From Pseudoalteromonas sp. G4 (lineage in GTDB: Bacteria; Pseudomonadota; Gammaproteobacteria; Enterobacterales; Alteromonadaceae): 46,135 nucleotides of DNA. How positions within the stretch are numbered: position 1 is the stretch's first letter; each line of letters opens with the position of its first letter. The DNA is taken from NCBI RefSeq assembly GCF_028875915.1, contig NZ_JAPEHW010000024.1, positions 1 through 46,135 of the forward strand, in the 5' to 3' direction. The position numbers were made by a program, and so were the translations under genes. Shown here piece after piece: positions 26,025 through 35,564 of this stretch. The notes beneath the pieces are model-generated. The model was not told the origin of the DNA and made no database searches. It worked only from the letters and a program-made list of their open reading frames with translations.

Positions 26025-26845
26025 TAGAATTCTAGCTCCATTTGTTGTGCACGAGCGATACACGCATCCATCGCATCGGCGACAGTTTGTGCTAAGTTTT
26101 GCTGCTCTAAATGCGCAATGGCCGCAGCCGTTGTGCCACCTTTTGAAGTAACATTAGCACGTAACTGACTGATTGATAAGTCAGGAGATTTTGCCACCAT
26201 ATCGCTAGCACCTACAGCCACCTGCTGTACTAATTGACGGGCTTGCTCGGCATCAAAACCAAGTGACATGGCTTTTTGCTCTAACGCTTCTAGAAATAAG
26301 AAAACATAAGCAGGTGATGAGCCAGTTACTGCAATGATATCGTTAATTTGCTCTTCTTTATCAAGCCACATGACAATACCGGTTGCACTGAATACTTCAG
26401 TTGCAAACTGTCTTTCTTCATCGCTCGTATTGTCACTAAATAACCCGCTAACGCCTTTTCCTTGAAGGCTTGGCGTATTTGGCATGCAGCGTATCATTTT
26501 AACCGGGTGATCTAACATTTCTTGTAAACGTGCAACTTTAATACCCGCAGCAACGGAGATAAACACTTTGTCTTGGTAAGCGATGCCAGAATCTTTAATT
26601 GTTTGACATAACGCTTCCATCATCTGTGGTTTAACCGAGAGCACAACAAAATCTGCTTGATTAATGGCTTGAATATTATCGCTAGTAACTTGAATACCAA
26701 AGTCATCGCCAACTTTAGCCAATTTCTCAGCATTGCGGTTGGTTGCGATAATATGATCTGGGCTGAAGCCACTGTTAACAAGACCGCCAATAATGGCGTA
26801 ACTCATATTCCCGGTTCCAATAAATGCAATGGTTTTTTGTGACAT
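26024..26845 (-). CDS. proC: Pyrroline-5-carboxylate reductase
   Basis: This 273-residue enzyme catalyses the last step of proline synthesis, reducing 1-pyrroline-5-carboxylate with NAD(P)H. It has an N-terminal Rossmann motif (IGTGNMSYAI, residues 9-18), the VLSVKPQMM segment, the MPNTPSLQGKGVSG substrate-binding loop, and the C-terminal dimer domain with VTSKGGTTAAAIAHL. It is encoded between yggS (23 bp upstream) and yggT (overlapping), a common gammaproteobacterial order. Confidence 0.96.
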   Translation of the reverse strand: MSQKTIAFIGTGNMSYAIIGGLVNSGFSPDHIIATNRNAEKLAKVGDDFGIQVTSDNIQAINQADFVVLSVKPQMMEALCQTIKDSGIAYQDKVFISVAAGIKVARLQEMLDHPVKMIRCMPNTPSLQGKGVSGLFSDNTSDEERQFATEVFSATGIVMWLDKEEQINDIIAVTGSSPAYVFLFLEALEQKAMSLGFDAEQARQLVQQVAVGASDMVAKSPDLSISQLRANVTSKGGTTAAAIAHLEQQNLAQTVADAMDACIARAQQMELEF

Positions 26846-26868
26846 AAGGACTCTCTTTTAGTGTTAAA

Positions 26869-27555
26869 TTAGTTTCTTGGGCCGAAGATATCAGTGCCAA
26901 TTCGCACCATGGTACTGCCTTGACTGATTGCAGCTTCAACATCGTTACTCATGCCCATTGAAAGCGTATCTATAGTTGGATATTGGGATTTTAATTCTGT
27001 AAAACAACCGTGAAGTTTGGCAAAGCTGGCTTGCTGCTCGCTGGTTGTTTCGCTTTTCTTCGGTATTGCCATTACACCACGCAGTACTAAATTTTCAGCA
27101 TTGGCAACGAAAGAAGCTATTTCAGGTAACTCGTCAATTGTACAGCCTGACTTGGTTTCTTCATCATCAATGTTAATCTGGATAAGGACATTTAATTTAG
27201 CGATATTGTGCGGGCGCTGCTCATTAAGCCGTCTGGCAATTTTGATACGGTCAACACTTTGTACCCAATCAAAATGAGTTGCTACAAGTGCGCTTTTATT
27301 TGATTGAATAGGGCCGATAAAATGCCATTCAATATCGTTTAATTCAGATAACTCATTGATCTTATCTACGGCTTCTTGCACATATGATTCGCCAAATTGG
27401 CGCTGACCTGCATGGTAGGCTTCTCGGATTAAAGTACTAGGCTTTGTTTTGCTGACCGCCAATAAAGCCACTTTTTGCCCTGAAATGTGAGAATTTTTTA
27501 TCGCTTTTGCGATTCTGTCATAGGCTATTTTAAGTCGTTCTGCTATTGTAATCAT
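26869..27555 (-). CDS. yggS: YggS family PLP homeostasis protein
   Basis: This 228-residue protein belongs to the YggS/PROSC/PLPBP family, which binds pyridoxal phosphate without known catalysis and maintains vitamin B6 and amino-acid balance. The PLP lysine lies in LLAVSKTKP (about residue 36), followed by FGESYVQEAVDK and the C-terminal LSMGMSNDVEAAI and VRIGTDIFG segments. The ATG at 27555 is preferred to an upstream TTG at 27567. It is divergent from pilT with only 37 bp between the start codons, so the two promoters must overlap each other or the coding regions. Confidence 0.93.
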   Translation of the reverse strand: MITIAERLKIAYDRIAKAIKNSHISGQKVALLAVSKTKPSTLIREAYHAGQRQFGESYVQEAVDKINELSELNDIEWHFIGPIQSNKSALVATHFDWVQSVDRIKIARRLNEQRPHNIAKLNVLIQINIDDEETKSGCTIDELPEIASFVANAENLVLRGVMAIPKKSETTSEQQASFAKLHGCFTELKSQYPTIDTLSMGMSNDVEAAISQGSTMVRIGTDIFGPRN

Positions 27556-27592
27556 ATAATTATTCAAAAAAGTAACTTAGTGGAGCAATCCA

Positions 27593-28642
27593 ATGGACAT
27601 TACTGAATTACTGGCATTCAGTGTGCAACATAATGCATCAGATTTACACTTGTCATCAGGTGTTTCACCTATGATCCGCGTTGATGGCGACGTAAGACGA
27701 ATTAATATCCCCGCACTTGGACCAAAAGACGTAAACGGCTTAGTGTATGATATTATGAATGATAAGCAGCGAAAAGAATACGAAGAAAACCTAGAATGTG
27801 ACTTTTCTTTCGAAGTTCCTAACTTAGCGCGTTTCCGTGTTAATGCCTTTAATTCAAACCGTGGTCCAGCTGCTGTATTTCGTACTATCCCAAGCACGGT
27901 TTTAACCCTTGAAGACTTAGGGTGCCCTGAAATTTTCAAAGATATTTCAAACAACCCGCGTGGTTTGGTATTGGTAACAGGGCCGACGGGTTCTGGTAAG
28001 TCAACCACGCTTGCTGCAATGATTGATTACATTAACGCTCACAAGCATCACCACGTTCTGACTATCGAAGACCCTATCGAATTTGTTCATGACAACAAGC
28101 AAAGCTTAATTAACCAGCGTGAAGTGCATCGTGATACGCACAGCTTTAACAATGCGCTTCGTTCAGCGCTTCGTGAAGACCCAGATGTTATTCTGGTTGG
28201 TGAATTACGTGACCTTGAAACGATTCGTCTTGCAATGACTGCAGCAGAAACGGGTCACTTAGTATTTGGTACACTTCACACCACCTCAGCACCAAAAACC
28301 ATCGACCGTATTATTGACGTATTCCCAGGTGAAGAAAAAGACATGGTACGTTCAATGCTCTCTGAATCACTGCGTGCAGTAATCTCACAAACTCTTGTGA
28401 AAAAAGTAGGTGGCGGACGAATCGCAGCACACGAGATCATGATAGGTACACCAGCAATTCGTAACCTTATTCGTGAAGACAAAATTGCACAAATGTACTC
28501 GTCACTTCAAACGGGTGCATCGCATGGTATGCAAACGATGGATCAGTGTTTAGCTAATCTACTTAACCGCGGCTTAATCACACAGCAAGATGCTTATGCA
28601 AAAGCGCATGATAAGAATAACTTCGGAGCAGGCGCCCGATAG
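27593..28642 (+). CDS. pilT: Type IV pilus retraction ATPase PilT
   Basis: This 349-residue hexameric cytoplasmic ATPase depolymerises type IV pili and powers twitching motility. It shows Walker A GPTGSGKST (about 131-139), the Asp box, Walker B in DPDVILVGELRD, the His box (TGHLVFGTLHT) and the PilT-specific AIRNLIRE motif (about 288-295). A GGAG ribosome site precedes the ATG. It is followed 15 bp later by pilU. The position next to yggS is conserved across gammaproteobacteria. Confidence 0.97.
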   Translation: MDITELLAFSVQHNASDLHLSSGVSPMIRVDGDVRRINIPALGPKDVNGLVYDIMNDKQRKEYEENLECDFSFEVPNLARFRVNAFNSNRGPAAVFRTIPSTVLTLEDLGCPEIFKDISNNPRGLVLVTGPTGSGKSTTLAAMIDYINAHKHHHVLTIEDPIEFVHDNKQSLINQREVHRDTHSFNNALRSALREDPDVILVGELRDLETIRLAMTAAETGHLVFGTLHTTSAPKTIDRIIDVFPGEEKDMVRSMLSESLRAVISQTLVKKVGGGRIAAHEIMIGTPAIRNLIREDKIAQMYSSLQTGASHGMQTMDQCLANLLNRGLITQQDAYAKAHDKNNFGAGAR

Positions 28643-28657
28643 TTTGTAGAGGTATTT

Positions 28658-29788
28658 ATGTACAATCTTGATCATTTTTTAAGACAAATGGTAGAGAATG
28701 AAGCATCGGATTTATTTGTTTCAACACATCTACCGGTAAGTGCCAAAATAAATGGTGAGTTACGTCCTATTGGCCAAGCTGATTTATCTGAAGATGAAGC
28801 ACTTGCAATGGTTGAGTCGGCTATGACGGAAAAGCAAATTAAAGAGTTCCACGAAACTAAAGAGTGTAACTTCGCGATTGCACGTGATTCAGGTCGTTTC
28901 CGTGTATCCGCTTTTTGGCAACGTGATAAAGCGGGTATGGTTATTCGTCGTATCGTAACCACTATTCCTGAAGTACAAGACCTTGGCTTGCCGACAGTAC
29001 TAACTGACGTGATTATGTCAAAACGTGGTCTAGTGCTGTTTGTGGGTGGTACAGGTACCGGTAAGTCAACATCACTGGCTGCGCTTTTAGGCTATCGTAA
29101 CCGTAATCAACGTGGGCATATTTTAACCATTGAAGATCCAATTGAATTCGTACACGAACACCAAAAGAGCATTGTAACTCAGCGAGAAGTGGGGCTTGAT
29201 ACTGATAGTTTTGAGTCTGCGCTGAAAAGCTCACTTCGTCAGGCACCTGATGTTATCTTGATTGGTGAGATCCGCTCTCAAGAAACCATGGAATATGCAT
29301 TGTCATTTGCTGAAACAGGTCACTTATGTGTGGCAACACTGCACGCCAACAACGCGAACCAAGCAATTGACCGTATTATGCACTTAGTACCTAAAGAAAA
29401 GCACGACAAGTTAAAGTACGATTTAGCACTTAATTTACGCGCTATTGTGGCGCAGCAATTAGTGCCTACCAGTGATGGCCATGGACGTGCAGCTGCCATT
29501 GAAATATTACTTAATTCGCCAATGGTGGCAGAGCTTATTAAACGTGGTGAGGTGGGTGCAATTAAAGAAACCATGTCTAAATCACGTGAAATGGGCATGC
29601 AAACATTTGACCAAGCGCTCTTTGATCTCTATCAGCAACACCGTATTAATTACGCGGATGCACTGCATCATGCTGATTCGCCAAATGATTTACGTTTGAT
29701 GATCAAGCTGCGTAATAATGAACAGCAGGGTGCCGGCTTCTTACAAGGGGTAACTGTTGATGGTCTTGATGGAGATAAAAATCAGTAG
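28658..29788 (+). CDS. pilU: Type IV pilus accessory ATPase PilU
   Basis: This 376-residue PilT paralogue assists pilus retraction. It has Walker A GGTGTGKST (about 129-137), Walker B in DVILIGEIRS and the His-box segment TGHLCVATLHANNA. It lacks the exact AIRNLIRE motif (it reads MVAELIKRGE), and the C-terminal tail is longer, as expected for PilU. It is in one operon with pilT and, 14 bp downstream, a periplasmic protein gene. Confidence 0.95.
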   Translation: MYNLDHFLRQMVENEASDLFVSTHLPVSAKINGELRPIGQADLSEDEALAMVESAMTEKQIKEFHETKECNFAIARDSGRFRVSAFWQRDKAGMVIRRIVTTIPEVQDLGLPTVLTDVIMSKRGLVLFVGGTGTGKSTSLAALLGYRNRNQRGHILTIEDPIEFVHEHQKSIVTQREVGLDTDSFESALKSSLRQAPDVILIGEIRSQETMEYALSFAETGHLCVATLHANNANQAIDRIMHLVPKEKHDKLKYDLALNLRAIVAQQLVPTSDGHGRAAAIEILLNSPMVAELIKRGEVGAIKETMSKSREMGMQTFDQALFDLYQQHRINYADALHHADSPNDLRLMIKLRNNEQQGAGFLQGVTVDGLDGDKNQ

Positions 29789-29802
29789 TAAGTGAAGCGC
29801 CT

Positions 29803-30699
29803 ATGTTGAAGTTATGCCGTTTTAAAGTTTTAGTATTCATTTTATTTAATCTGTTAACAGGTTTTGCTGCATATGCTGCAAAATCACCCAATGAGATTGA
29901 TATGTATATCAGAGATGATGTGTATGTTGATTTTCAGGCGTTTGTTGCAGGTCGTGATGTGCATGAAATTACCTCTTTTACAGGTTATCGCATGCGCCGT
30001 GATGTAGTGGACATGGTGCTTGCTTTGCAAGCACTTAAACTCGGTGGCTTTAACAAAGAGTTTAACTATCAAGTTGGTAAAGTCACGCTCAGAAATACCA
30101 ATATTTTAGAGCGTGGCAAACAGCTGCTTAGTTTTGATACTTACTGGTATGCTGATGCTGAAAAAATTACTGAATATGCTTATATCTCCGAACCTGTGTT
30201 TCGCAAAGGTGAATATTTAGCAGGCATTTTTGCGCACCCTGAAAACCGAAAAGTGTTTGCTATTGATAGCCTTGACGACTTCAGAAAATTCTCTTCAATT
30301 TCAACACCGCGTTGGCATGCAGATTGGGAAACTCTTAAGAGCTTGAAGCTTAAAAAGCTATACCAAGATGATGAGTGGTTACAGCAAATTCGCGCAGTCG
30401 ATAAAAAGTGGGCTGATTTTGTTTTACTGCCTTTTATGCCTGCAGTAAATAATCGCTATAAATTGCACTCTCTTGAGCTATTGGCAGTGCCTGGCATCGC
30501 GCTCACATTTAACGACAGTCGTCATTATGTAGTGAGTAAACAACACCCTGATGGAGAAGCTGCGTTTGCTGCACTGCAAAAAGGTTTGGCTATTCTTGCC
30601 GAGCAAAAGCGCATTAAATCTGCGTATATTGAGGCGGGTTTTATTCCTGAAAAAGGCAGTGTAAAAGTGTTAAATAGCGAGTTGATAAATAAAGACTAA
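29803..30699 (+). CDS. Periplasmic solute-binding-like protein
   Basis: This 298-residue protein has a signal peptide (about 1-26, cleavage near AYA) and a pattern resembling type-II periplasmic-binding folds: two lobes, with segments such as AYISEPVFRKGEYLAG and ALQKGLAILAEQKRIKSAYIEAGF. No catalytic motif was recognised. It lies 14 bp after pilU with no transporter gene nearby. Its ligand is unknown; similar orphan proteins occur in Alteromonadales. A role with the pili is possible only by context. Confidence 0.6.
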   Translation: MLKLCRFKVLVFILFNLLTGFAAYAAKSPNEIDMYIRDDVYVDFQAFVAGRDVHEITSFTGYRMRRDVVDMVLALQALKLGGFNKEFNYQVGKVTLRNTNILERGKQLLSFDTYWYADAEKITEYAYISEPVFRKGEYLAGIFAHPENRKVFAIDSLDDFRKFSSISTPRWHADWETLKSLKLKKLYQDDEWLQQIRAVDKKWADFVLLPFMPAVNNRYKLHSLELLAVPGIALTFNDSRHYVVSKQHPDGEAAFAALQKGLAILAEQKRIKSAYIEAGFIPEKGSVKVLNSELINKD

Positions 30700-30713
30700 G
30701 CAATTGCTTAGTC
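30694..30713. terminator. 20-bp palindrome over two convergent stop codons
   Basis: GACTAAGCAATTGCTTAGTC is a perfect palindrome. It contains the stop codon of the plus-strand periplasmic protein (TAA, 30697-30699) and that of minus-strand ruvX (TTA, 30708-30710). No U tract follows, so termination strength is uncertain. Confidence 0.5.
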
Positions 30714-31148
30714 TCCATAAAGGCTTTCAAAATAGCTTTCTAAGATAATTTGTGCTGACATACTGTCAACTTTCCCTTTGGCGAGATTGCGATAACCTCC
30801 GTGGTCAAATAAGCGAGCTTTTGCGTCTGCTGTGGTTAAACGTTCGTCTTGAACTTCAACGTTGTAACCAAACATGCCATGTAAACGTTTAGCAAACTTT
30901 TTCGCTTTGAACGTAACTTCTTGATTGGTGCCGTCCATATTTAGTGGTAAACCAACAATTAATAGGTCGGGTTGCCATTCATCGAGTATCTTCTTTAAAT
31001 TATCCCAGTTAGGAATACCGTCTTTCGCGGGCAGAGCATTGAGTGCCGTTGCAGTTCCTGATATCTCTTGCCCTACAGCAATACCAATACTTTTAGTACC
31101 AAAATCAAAGCCCATAAAAGTGCGTTGACCTATTGGATTTTTACTCAT
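30708..31148 (-). CDS. ruvX: RuvX (YqgF) Holliday-junction resolvase-like nuclease
   Basis: This 146-residue RNase-H-fold protein carries [14 protein letters not shown] at the N-terminus with the first catalytic Asp, [10 protein letters not shown] in the middle, and DERLTTADA near the C-terminus. YqgF family members take part in pre-16S rRNA 5'-end maturation and were also proposed as Holliday-junction resolvases. Its ATG overlaps the yqgE stop (TAATG), and it is the last gene of the rsmE-gshB-yqgE-ruvX cluster. Confidence 0.95.
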   Translation of the reverse strand: MSKNPIGQRTFMGFDFGTKSIGIAVGQEISGTATALNALPAKDGIPNWDNLKKILDEWQPDLLIVGLPLNMDGTNQEVTFKAKKFAKRLHGMFGYNVEVQDERLTTADAKARLFDHGGYRNLAKGKVDSMSAQIILESYFESLYGD

Positions 31149-31717
31149 TAAGCATGTCCTGAATAAAGCGAAAGCTTGTTTAAATCAATACCTAAACTTT
31201 CTATCGCTTTTTGCCAACGCATATGCGCTGGGGTGTTAAAAATTATTTCTGGGTCAGCTGGCACAGTAAGCCAGGTATTTTCAATTAACTCGCGCTCAAG
31301 TTGGCCAGGATCCCAGCCTGCATAGCCTAAGGTAATGAGAAATTGATCAGGTGCATCATGGCTCGTTAACTCATGCAATACATCTTTAGATGTGGTTATC
31401 ATGATTTCAGAGCTGATGGCAGAGCTTGAGCTGTAACCTGGTTTGCTGCTGTGTAATACAAAACCGCGGTCGGTATGAACGGGTCCTCCAGACAAAACCG
31501 CAATACTGCTATTACTTGCCATTTTGTTATTTTCAATATCAATCTGGTCGAGTAATTCACCAACGGTTAAATTAGTTGGCTGATTGATAACAAGCCCCAT
31601 TGCGCCCGATTCATCGTGTTCACAAATGTATGTCACACTATGTTTAAAGCGCGGGTCGGGCATGTTTGGCATTGCAACTAAAAAGGTATTTCGTAATGAC
31701 TCGGTTTGCTTACTCAT
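31148..31717 (-). CDS. yqgE: YqgE/AlgH family protein
   Basis: This 189-residue protein shows the family signatures [43 protein letters not shown] and [16 protein letters not shown]. The biochemical function is not established; AlgH was first implicated in alginate regulation in Pseudomonas. It lies 24 bp downstream of gshB and overlaps ruvX, an order shared with E. coli. Confidence 0.94.
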   Translation of the reverse strand: MSKQTESLRNTFLVAMPNMPDPRFKHSVTYICEHDESGAMGLVINQPTNLTVGELLDQIDIENNKMASNSSIAVLSGGPVHTDRGFVLHSSKPGYSSSSAISSEIMITTSKDVLHELTSHDAPDQFLITLGYAGWDPGQLERELIENTWLTVPADPEIIFNTPAHMRWQKAIESLGIDLNKLSLYSGHA

Positions 31718-31741
31718 CGATTAGCACCTTTTGCCTTATCT

Positions 31742-32701
31742 TTAGCTTTTAGTATGCGCTAGTTTTTGCTCAATTGCGTCGAATAACTTACCAGTAATTG
31801 AAATATCATAAGCCGCTTCAATTTCCTTCACACAAGTTGGCGCTGTTACATTAATTTCGGTGAGTTTGTCACCAATAATGTCTAGACCAACAAAAATAAG
31901 GCCTTTTTCAATTAATGTTGGTGCTACCGCTTCGGCAATTTTACGCTCAACCTCGGTGATTGGGCGCGCTTCGCCTCGGCCGCCGGCTGCTAAATTACCG
32001 CGGGTTTCACCACCTTGTGGAATACGCGCCAAGCAATAGGGAATAACTTCACCATTAACTACCAATACGCGCTTATCGCCATCTTTGATCGCTGGAATGT
32101 AATTTTGTGCCATTGCATATTGGCTGCCGTGTGCTGTTAGTGTTTCGCAAATAACACCAATATTTGGGTCATCTTGTTTAACGCGGAAAATTGACGCACC
32201 ACCCATGCCATCGAGCGGTTTAAGAATAATGTCTTTGTGCTCTTCTAGAAATGCACGGATATGTGATTGCTCACGCGTTACTAATGTATCTGGGGTGTGT
32301 TCACTAAACCAAGCAGTAAATAATTTTTCGTTAGCATCGCGTAAGCTTTGAGGTTTATTAATAACCAGCGTACCTGCTTGCTCTGCACGTTCTAAAAGAT
32401 ACGTTGCATAAATATATTCGGTATCAAAAGGTGGATCTTTACGCATTAAAATCACGTCTAAATCAGCAAGGGCGATTGCTTGCTTCTCTTCAAGTTCATA
32501 CCATTTTTCTGTGTTATCAAACACAGTGGCAACTGACGAGGTTGCGAAACTTTGCCCACCACGTAAAAACAGGTCATTCATTTCCATATAATGAATTTCA
32601 AAACCACGTTTTTGCGCTTCGAGCATCATGGCGAAGCCGGTGTCTTTTTTAATATTAAATCCTGCAATAGGATCTGAAATAATGCCAAGCTTAATCGTCA
32701 T
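31742..32701 (-). CDS. gshB: Glutathione synthetase
   Basis: This 319-residue ATP-grasp enzyme joins gamma-glutamylcysteine and glycine to make glutathione. It has the N-terminal KLGIISDPI and YMEMNDLF segments, the ILKPLDGMGGASIFR ATP-binding loop and the RIPQGGETRGNLAAGGRGEARP motif. The ATG at 32701 follows AAGGAA and aligns with E. coli GshB, so the frame from 32722 (seven extra residues) is rejected. It lies 54 bp after rsmE. Confidence 0.97.
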   Translation of the reverse strand: MTIKLGIISDPIAGFNIKKDTGFAMMLEAQKRGFEIHYMEMNDLFLRGGQSFATSSVATVFDNTEKWYELEEKQAIALADLDVILMRKDPPFDTEYIYATYLLERAEQAGTLVINKPQSLRDANEKLFTAWFSEHTPDTLVTREQSHIRAFLEEHKDIILKPLDGMGGASIFRVKQDDPNIGVICETLTAHGSQYAMAQNYIPAIKDGDKRVLVVNGEVIPYCLARIPQGGETRGNLAAGGRGEARPITEVERKIAEAVAPTLIEKGLIFVGLDIIGDKLTEINVTAPTCVKEIEAAYDISITGKLFDAIEQKLAHTKS

Positions 32702-32755
32702 GTTAGTTTCCTTTATTTTCAACTCTCTATGTTATGGGGGTGCTTAAGGTTTAAA

Positions 32756-33499
32756 TCAAGCCAAATCCCCATATGCAAGTTGCAATGCTGATAAAACAGT
32801 GAGCGCTGCGGTTTCAGTACGAAGTACACGTGGCCCAAGTTTAATGTCGATAAAATTGGCAGCTTTCGCTGCTTGGATTTCACCATCGGTAAAGCCTCCC
32901 TCAGGCCCAACGACAAAACGTATGCTGTGGCGATTGAAGTTGCTAATGCTATCAATGGTTTTGATGCTGTGCTCGGCACGTGGGTGTAACGTCAGTTTGG
33001 TTTCATCTGTTTGTTGTGCAAGCCATTGCTCAAGTTTAATGGGAGGATGAACAACGGGCACAAAATTGCGACCAGACTGCTCTGCTGCAGCAATTGCAAT
33101 TTTTTGCCATTGCTGGTGCTTTTTATCAAGGCGTTCACCTTGCAGTTTAACACCACAGCGTACGCTAAAAAGCGGGGTGATTTCTGTAACGCCCAGCTCA
33201 ACCGATTTTTGAATGGTGAAATCCATTTTTTCACCGCGAGAAATCCCTTGTCCTAAATGGATTTTTAGCGGTGATTCACAGCTTACATCGTGAAATTCAT
33301 CTACGGTTACAAACACATTTTTCTTATTCGCTTGTGAGATGGTACAAAGGTATTCACCGCCTTCGCCATTAAATAGGCTAACCTGTTGTCCTTGCTGCAT
33401 TCTTAAAACGCGGCCTATATGTCCAGCGGCATCGTCGCCAAGTTGCAGTTCGGTGCCGACAACAATTGGACCATCTTGATAAATATGGGGAATGCGCAT
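32756..33499 (-). CDS. rsmE: 16S rRNA m3U1498 methyltransferase RsmE
   Basis: This 247-residue SPOUT methyltransferase methylates U1498 of 16S rRNA. An N-terminal PUA-like domain (about 1-70; HIGRVLRMQQGQ) precedes the knotted SAM-binding domain with QGISRGEKMDF, AAEQSGRNFVP, VGPEGGFTDGEI and LGPRVLRTETA. It is the first gene of the rsmE-gshB-yqgE-ruvX cluster and is divergent from the ABC exporter genes, with 73 bp between the starts. Confidence 0.96.
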   Translation of the reverse strand: MRIPHIYQDGPIVVGTELQLGDDAAGHIGRVLRMQQGQQVSLFNGEGGEYLCTISQANKKNVFVTVDEFHDVSCESPLKIHLGQGISRGEKMDFTIQKSVELGVTEITPLFSVRCGVKLQGERLDKKHQQWQKIAIAAAEQSGRNFVPVVHPPIKLEQWLAQQTDETKLTLHPRAEHSIKTIDSISNFNRHSIRFVVGPEGGFTDGEIQAAKAANFIDIKLGPRVLRTETAALTVLSALQLAYGDLA

Positions 33500-33572
33500 A
33501 ATGACTCTCGAAGATTAATATGCTTATATGGTATGAAAAGCCAATCAATAAAGGCAAGTATTAAAGGCGCTT

Positions 33573-34472
33573 ATGACAACAATTCTTGAAGTAAAGCAGC
33601 TCTGCAAACAGTTTTCTGATTTCTGTGCGGTCGATAAAATCGATTTTAAAGTGGCGAAAGGGTCTTGCTTTGGTTTGCTTGGGCCAAATGGCGCAGGAAA
33701 AACTACCACAATTGAAATGCTCGAAGGAATATTAGCCCCGAGCTCAGGTGAAATTTTATTTAATGGTGAGCAGATCACCCGTGACGATTTCCAGAAATTA
33801 GGTATTCAGTTTCAACATACTGCGCTGCAAGATTATTTAACGGTGCGTGAGACACTTAATTTATTTTCCTCTTTTTATAGTAAAACTGTACCTATTGATA
33901 CCTTAATAGCTCAATGTCAGCTGAGTGATTTTATTAATGTAGATCACCGAAAACTGTCTGGAGGGCAAAAACAGCGTTTATTGCTAGCACTTGCATTAAT
34001 TAATGATCCAGAACTTATCTTTTTAGATGAGCCGACAACGGGACTTGACCCCCACAGTCGTCGCTTATTTTGGGATTTAGTGAATGACATTAAAGCACAA
34101 GGTAAAACGATTTTACTCACGACACATTATATGGATGAAGCCGAGTATTTATGTGATCAAATCGCGATTATGGATAAGGGAAAAGTGATAGCGATGAATA
34201 GCCCAGAGAATCTATTACGCGAACATTTTAAAGGTGCACTTATCTCTTTACCGAAAGAGAACCTGCCGCCATCGCATCAGATGAGCAATGTGCAGTTTAG
34301 TCAAGACAGTGCGCTTATTCATACCGACGATACCGAAGCCACTATTGCGAGCTTATTAGCGCAGCAAATTTCATTGCAAGGGCTGCAAATTAAATCTGCT
34401 AATTTGGATGATTTGTTCCTCAAATTAACGGGACATGCGCTACAAAATGAAGGAGAGCCGCAACATGTTTAA
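33573..34472 (+). CDS. ABC exporter ATP-binding protein
   Basis: This 299-residue ATPase belongs to the ABC-2 (daunorubicin/CcmA-like) exporter type. Walker A GPNGAGKTTT (about 36-45), LSGGQKQR, Walker B LIFLDEPTTGLD and the switch His in TTHYMDEAE are intact. The C-terminal extension (about 225-299) is typical of this subgroup. It overlaps the permease gene by 8 bp. The substrate cannot be deduced; multidrug or lipid-like cargo is usual for the family. Confidence 0.9.
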   Translation: MTTILEVKQLCKQFSDFCAVDKIDFKVAKGSCFGLLGPNGAGKTTTIEMLEGILAPSSGEILFNGEQITRDDFQKLGIQFQHTALQDYLTVRETLNLFSSFYSKTVPIDTLIAQCQLSDFINVDHRKLSGGQKQRLLLALALINDPELIFLDEPTTGLDPHSRRLFWDLVNDIKAQGKTILLTTHYMDEAEYLCDQIAIMDKGKVIAMNSPENLLREHFKGALISLPKENLPPSHQMSNVQFSQDSALIHTDDTEATIASLLAQQISLQGLQIKSANLDDLFLKLTGHALQNEGEPQHV

Positions 34473-35481
34473 ACGATTTTTAGCGGTACTTGTGGCGCGA
34501 AACTATGAGTTTTTTCGCGATCGCTCAGCGCTTGGTTGGAACCTTGCTTTCCCAATTTTGTTAGTGGTTGGCTTTGCGTTTATTTTTAAAAATGATAATC
34601 CAACCTTGTTTAAAATTGGCTATTTAGGCGATTTGCAACAGCACAGTATTAGCCAGTATAAACATTTAGAATTTATTGAATATAGCGATAAATCAAATGC
34701 GATTGATAAGCTTAGGCAGCATAAACTGGATTTATTGGTGAGTTTTCAAGATAGCCAATATTGGGTTAATGCAAGCTCAGCTAATGGCTATATTGCTGAA
34801 AAACTGCTGCTTGCAGAAACCACACAACATCACACCAGTGAGTTTATCAAAGAGACCATCGAAGGGCAGGAAATTCGTTATTTAGATTGGGTAGTGCCCG
34901 GTATTCTAGCGATGAATATGATGTTTTCATGCTTGTATGGTGTAGGTTATGTGATTGTACGCTATCGCAAAAATGCGGTGTTAAAGCGTTTAAGTGCAAC
35001 ACCATTAAAACCTGTTGAGTTTTTAGCGGCGCAAATTGTGTCGCGCTTACTGATAGTGGTTGCGCTTACCTCAGGCATTTTTGTGGCCTGTAATTTTATC
35101 TTTGATTTTTATTTGTTGGGTAATATGTGGTGGTTATTGCTGCTTTGCATATTAGGGGCGTTTGCACTTATTTCACTTTCGTTACTGATTGCCTGTCGCT
35201 CGGAATCTGAGGAATTTACGGGGGGTATTTTAAATTTAGTCTCGTGGCCGATGATGATGTTATCTGGGGTGTGGTTTTCCCTTGAAGGTAGCCCCGCGTT
35301 TGTACAAGCAATTTCTCAAATCTTCCCGCTTACACAAATGTTGATTGGGGCACGAGCGGTCATGCTTGAAGGCGCAGGCTTTGTTGAAATTGCACCGCAA
35401 ATCTTTATTTTAGTTGGCCAGAGTATCTTATTTTTGCTGTTAGGTTCGCTGTTGTTCCGTTGGAAAGGGCAAACACGTTAG
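34465..35481 (+). CDS. ABC-2 type exporter permease
   Basis: This 338-residue membrane protein has one N-terminal helix (about 20-40), a large periplasmic loop (about 40-130) and five or six C-terminal helices including the ABC-2 signature region (RYRKNAVLKRLSATPLKPVEFL). The ATG at 34465 is preferred because AAGGAGAG precedes it and it overlaps the ATPase stop (ATGTTTAA). It partners the preceding ATPase as a half-transporter that probably dimerises. Confidence 0.88.
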   Translation: MFKRFLAVLVARNYEFFRDRSALGWNLAFPILLVVGFAFIFKNDNPTLFKIGYLGDLQQHSISQYKHLEFIEYSDKSNAIDKLRQHKLDLLVSFQDSQYWVNASSANGYIAEKLLLAETTQHHTSEFIKETIEGQEIRYLDWVVPGILAMNMMFSCLYGVGYVIVRYRKNAVLKRLSATPLKPVEFLAAQIVSRLLIVVALTSGIFVACNFIFDFYLLGNMWWLLLLCILGAFALISLSLLIACRSESEEFTGGILNLVSWPMMMLSGVWFSLEGSPAFVQAISQIFPLTQMLIGARAVMLEGAGFVEIAPQIFILVGQSILFLLLGSLLFRWKGQTR

Positions 35482-35494
35482 CTTATTTATTTTC

Positions 35495-35538
35495 GCCTAG
35501 TACAAGTTGGTATTCTTAGCTAACTGGACTAGGCTTTT
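35495..35538 (+). terminator. Long-loop hairpin after the exporter genes
   Basis: GCCTAGT (35495-35501) pairs with ACTAGGC (35528-35534) and is followed by TTTT. The 26-nt loop can form an inner AGTT/AACT pair. It sits 13 bp after the permease stop and before the globin gene. Confidence 0.45.
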
Positions 35539-35564
35539 GTTATCAAAAACAAAATAATAATGCT

